Below are positions 60,376 through 64,000 of a DNA stretch of 64,000 nt, one piece after another. This DNA is from Molanna angustata (lineage: Eukaryota > Arthropoda > Insecta > Trichoptera > Molannidae). Location: NCBI GenBank assembly GCA_963576475.1, contig OY754981.1, forward strand, positions 30,418,132-30,482,131, given 5' to 3'. Position numbers and translations under genes: made by a program. A model generated the notes under the pieces. It was not told the DNA's origin. It did no database searches and was given only the letters and a program-made list of their open reading frames with translations. Within the stretch, counting starts at the first letter, position 1. Every line of letters starts with the position of its first letter.

Positions 60376-61061
60376 TTGAAAATTGCTATTTTAACACGTC
60401 AGTTATAGTAAGCAGTGTGATTTTTTTAAAATATCTTGAACCTAGCTTCCGAGTTCCTGGCAAATTCGTGTCTTTTTGTTTCGTTGGTTTGCGTGCGAAT
60501 TGCTCCCCTTCGAAACTGTATTTGGCGACAACTATACTACGGCTTTATGAAATACAATTAGAAATCACGTCTTACATTCATATTACACAATCGTTGTTAC
60601 CTGCTGTAGTATCCTTTTACAGAAAAAAATCAGCCTTTTTACTGCCAGTAAATCTGTAAGATTACGTCATAATCTGACAGACGCTGGCCTCTTGATCTAT
60701 TATTAAAATTGAATGTGTATCGATAAATAAATTTGCAAGTCACCACTCGAACAGCTACAATATAATAATGTACTGAAAGACTCTTTTGTCAAATCGTATA
60801 AACAACATTTTTTAATTTACATAAACACAAAAATATAGTAAAATTAAATCAATCTTGTCGAACTTTCAAACTTTATTTTTATATTTTTTATAAATATTTT
60901 TTTGTGATTATTGGATAGCGCTAGTGGATGAATATTTCTTTTGACAGTTTATTCGGATTGTTAACAAGCAACAAATAATTATAAAGTGAAAATATGTAGA
61001 ACATTGTTTATAATAAACAAATAAAACTTAATTATATACAAAAAAATAAATTGTTACATAC

Positions 61062-61100
61062 CATCATCATCTTCCTTATAGGAGTCTTCCGTAAAACAAA
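61062..61100 (-). CDS. Ig-domain receptor, exon 2: short acidic linker
   Basis: 39 nt, phase 1 to 1. Acceptor TTTTTTTTCAG above 61100; donor G|GTATGT below 61062. It encodes VCFTEDSYKEDDD, placed just after the signal peptide. Such a microexon is found only by phase matching, so it is somewhat less certain than the Ig exons. Confidence 0.75.
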
Positions 61101-61971
61101 CTGAAAAAAAATGTAAGTATCTATATCAAAATTAAACGCTTTCAATATTTTTTATCTGCCCGTGTTCGAAAGTATGCAAAAAAGTGTTTCGGTATAATAT
61201 CTCAGTTGAAATCCATTATTTGCTTCATTTTTATTTATTTATGTATATACACTATACACATACATTTATATGCACCGCAAGAATTGTATCCGCAATGCCC
61301 CACTAGGTAATAAGCCTGTGCCGAGGCTAATGCTTCTCGAAACTCACACTGTAATAAATAGTGAATACCAACATCAATCGTATATAAAAAATTGCATCTA
61401 TATACTGTTACAAATCAAATAACAATAAATATAAATATATAAATAATATAAGAATAATAAAATGTCAAAATTTACTGTATCGGTTTATACTTTTGTGTTA
61501 AGATATAGTAAGTAACTACCTACTTATTGTAATTTATTGTGTTGTGATGTCTGTTGTCCGTTTTAAAATTTTTTGGAAAAGACAAAATAACTATGTAAAA
61601 CCGAAATGTCAAATATTTGGCTTGGTAAAATTCTAAACTGCTAGCCCTAGAACAGGGTTACCTAGTTGGGCAGCAGTAATCTTCATAATAGTCTTTGTTA
61701 TAAAGGTGTGAAAAATAAATACAAAAAATATGTATAAGTATATATAAATTAATAAAAAAATAAACCCACATACAAATGTAAAAAAAAAAAAAAACATGTA
61801 TCCTCGAAGTGCAAAGCTACCTTATTTTCGGGTAAAATGTCCAACTTTGTAGTTATTTTTATTTTCTTATTTAATGTCATATATTTAATATATATATTTT
61901 TTGTATACAACATTTATATAATTCAAAACCTTAATTGTGATATTTTTAAATTAAAAAAATAGTTTAATTAC

Positions 61972-62029
61972 CATGTATTATAATCAGGAATATCATAAAA
62001 CTGCGGAAAATCAAGCCACAAAACAACAT
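61972..62029 (-). CDS. Ig-domain receptor, exon 1: signal peptide
   Basis: ATG at 62029, 58 nt, donor G|GTAATT below 61972 in phase 1. Encodes MLFCGLIFRSFMIFLIIIHG, a hydrophobic stretch suited to a signal peptide. With the other eleven exons it makes 2127 nt: 708 residues and a stop, with every junction in phase. Layout of the whole protein: signal peptide 1-20, acidic linker 20-32, Ig1 33-144, Ig2 145-235, Ig3 236-320, Ig4 321-440, Ig5 441-542, Ig6 543-648, membrane helix about 655-677, cytoplasmic tail 678-708. The family is not recognised. Confidence 0.78.
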
Positions 62030-62204
62030 GATGTCAAATTTTTATTATCTATAATAAATTATGTACCTAATTGTGTTTAACGAACGGAGTCGATGAAATA
62101 ACTAAAAATCTCATTAGTAAAAATATTGATCGAGTTATGAGAGATAAAATATTTACCACGTGCCATTAAGCGGATTTGATAATATTTTACAATATTTTTT
62201 ATAA

Positions 62205-63112
62205 TAAGCGGACCCTAGACCTTTATCTTATGGCGTACCAAAATAAAAGGTCTAGTACGAGCGAATAGTGAAAAAAATGTGATACTCTTCAACTTTTCAT
62301 ACGATACGTTATAGGATTTCATTTTTTACTCCTCACTAACCCAAGGGGATATAGTGGGGAGTTATGATTTCGCAATTTTTAAAAGTATTTATTTTTTAAC
62401 GCAGATTATCAACCAGTATCATGCTGAGATTGTATTATGAATGTTTCATCACAATATATCTGTGTGTGTGTGCTATGTGCTGTGTGCTGCGTGCTGTGTG
62501 CTATGTGCTGTGTGTTATGTACGGCGCGCCGTACATAGTGTTTATTTTACTTTATCGATTATAGACTAAAGTACTCATTCGATTCTTTTCAAATTTTGCA
62601 AATATGTATATCTAATACTCGCTTAGACCCTATTAGATTTTGAAGGATATCTGAATAGTGCTTCTCAATTTTTTTAACTGTATATTATTTCAAAGTGACC
62701 CCAAGCTCAGGAAAATTAAAATTTGACATTATTTTCATATTGCTAAAAAGGCACATCACTTTCATAAAATGGCTTTGAAGAGTAATCATATTGTCGTGAT
62801 AAAATTTTCAAATAAAAAATAATTTAACAAACTCATTTCATGAAAATGCTGAATATTTTCCATACAAAATTTGAATAATTTATAGAATGACTTGTTAGTG
62901 AGGAGTTTAGCGTTGGCCACAACCCACTCGTTTTTTTTTTTTTTAATTCGTTCAACCAGGGGGTCTAGTATGAACGAATGGTAATATGACTTGTCACAAA
63001 AAGTGTGATACCCTATAACTTGTCATTGGATTAGTTACAGAATAGTCACAAGTTACCGAATATCACGTTTTTGTGACAAGTCACATCACAATTTACTCAT
63101 ATTAGAACCTAT
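62205..63112. mobile_element. MITE-like repeats flanking family B copy 3
   Basis: 62958-63112 is palindromic: TATGACTTGTCACAAAAAGT-GTGATA mirrors TATCACGTTTTTGTGACAAG with GGTCTAGTATGAACGAATGG / TTACTCATATTAGAACC outer parts. A related piece (AAGGTCTAGTACGAGCGAAT, GTGATACTCTTCAACTT) lies at 62259-62300 before family B copy 3. Similar motifs recur at 58440-58540. Confidence 0.6.
62327..62928. repeat. Interspersed repeat family B, copy 3
   Basis: TACTCCTCACTAACCCAAGG to GTTGGCCACAACCCACT, with a GTGCTATGTGCTGTGTGCT simple repeat and a palindromic TACGGCGCGCCGTA at 62519-62532. Confidence 0.82.
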
Positions 63113-63329
63113 AAATGTTAAGTGAAACAAGATAGATAATTTCTTTTTTATTTCACGGAGCCACCAATTAATCATATTATGTGTTGTTGGAATGTTGGAA
63201 TGGTTTGTTTCTACAAAACAGCGTTATTTAAATCTGCTTTACTTTATTATTATAGGCTAATTAACTCTCAAGATGGACAAATACGTATTAAATACAAGAA
63301 TTACGCGCACTTTTCAATCTTTTGATTGC

Positions 63330-63460
63330 GACGGCTTCTAATTTGTAGAACTCCGTCATGAAAATGAAAAATATGAACATATATATAATTCTACAATCGA
63401 TTTATTTCACTCTCGACGACCGTTTAGGCTTATAAGGCCATTATGTATTTTTAGTCACAT
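63330..63460. mobile_element. Fragment of foldback family sharing CGACGACCGTTTAGGC
   Basis: CGACGGCTTCTAATTTGTAG, ATATGAACATATATATAAT and CGACGACCGTTTAGGCTTAT match parts of 30740-30860. Confidence 0.55.
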
Positions 63461-63489
63461 TATATAATATGTTGTATTAGAAATATTTA

Positions 63490-63790
63490 AACCAGGAGCG
63501 AACCTAGAACCTTCGGACTGGAAGAAAATTGGAAAATATCGATAATTATTGTTTTTTTTAGCATCGCTGTTCATTTAAGTGACCATGAAATATATTTTTA
63601 AAATCACATGCCAAAAAATACTTACACTTGTGGCCCTGTAAAGCATCATATCTACAAACGTTTTAACTTTTAATCTTGCAGTATGGTTGCAATAAAACAA
63701 ATTAAAGAATTTCTTGAATTTCTAAACATAATATTCATAGGCAAGCCAAGATTTTCGGCTTCTATAAGCAATTCCGCTACTGAATTCTAA
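63490..63790. repeat. Repeat shared with 53826-54030 and 55385-55445
   Basis: TAGAACCTTCGGACTGG and downstream blocks match 53826 on; GCAAGCCAAGATTTTCGGCT-TC-ATAAGCAATTCCGCTACTG matches 55412-55456. Confidence 0.6.
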
Positions 63791-64000
63791 ACTTGTAGTG
63801 CTTTTTAATTAAACTAGGCAATCATTTTATTATCTTTAGCGCATTTTTCTCCTTATTATATATTTTATATTTTTTATTGTATATGTTTTTGAAAAAAGTT
63901 TTGGATAAATTATTTTATTTTGGTTCTAACACAGGAGTACATCCAATGATTCACTGCAACAAGGAACGAGAGGAGAAGGATGCTGACAATACAAATATCG

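Overview
The window looks like AT-rich insect nuclear DNA. Supporting signs are an EHD/Past1-type ATPase gene with GT-AG introns, tRNA-derived SINEs, Jockey/CR1-like, RTE-like and RNase-H-bearing LINE remnants, hAT and pogo-like DNA elements, many palindromic MITEs and long (AT)n, (CA)n and (AATA)n tracts. I cannot place it to order. No bacterial-style genes, operons, CRISPR or rRNA are visible.

Two host genes can be assembled, both on the minus strand. (1) An EHD-family membrane-remodelling ATPase spans 41450 down to 19272. It has two complete tandem copies of its ATPase-encoding first exon (A 41450-40226; B 35461-34237/34177) and one visible set of downstream exons (20649-20479 and the EH-domain exon 19474-19272). 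A or B joined to the shared exons gives a 532-residue protein, and a second in-frame donor in B gives 552. (2) A previously unannotated type I membrane protein of 12 exons spans 62029 down to 43116. I joined the exons by splice sites and phase into a 2127-nt, 708-residue reading frame: signal peptide, short acidic linker, six Ig-like domains, one transmembrane helix and a short basic tail. I do not recognise the family. Domains 4-6 have four cysteines and are split by an intron. Domains 1-3 are single-exon and lack the canonical B-F disulfide, keeping only the second cysteine pair.

Layout: 1-1318 LINE reverse transcriptase running off the left edge; 2.1-2.5 kb SINE and GC-rich insert; 3.0-6.95 kb interspersed repeat family A carrying a young LTR retrotransposon (4739-6766) with gag and the start of protease but no RT; 9.75 kb SINE; 10.1-11.4 kb LINE 3' end with RNase H; 12.6 and 15.3 kb (AT)n; 14.2 kb palindrome; 15.9-18.4 kb terminal-repeat DNA element; 19.3-41.5 kb EHD gene, its introns filled with LINEs, MITEs, a hAT remnant, SINEs and repeat A; 43.1-62.0 kb Ig-domain receptor gene, its introns also full of nested TEs and tandem repeats; 62-64 kb repeats. 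Several insertions are nested with readable target-site duplications, so their order can be worked out.
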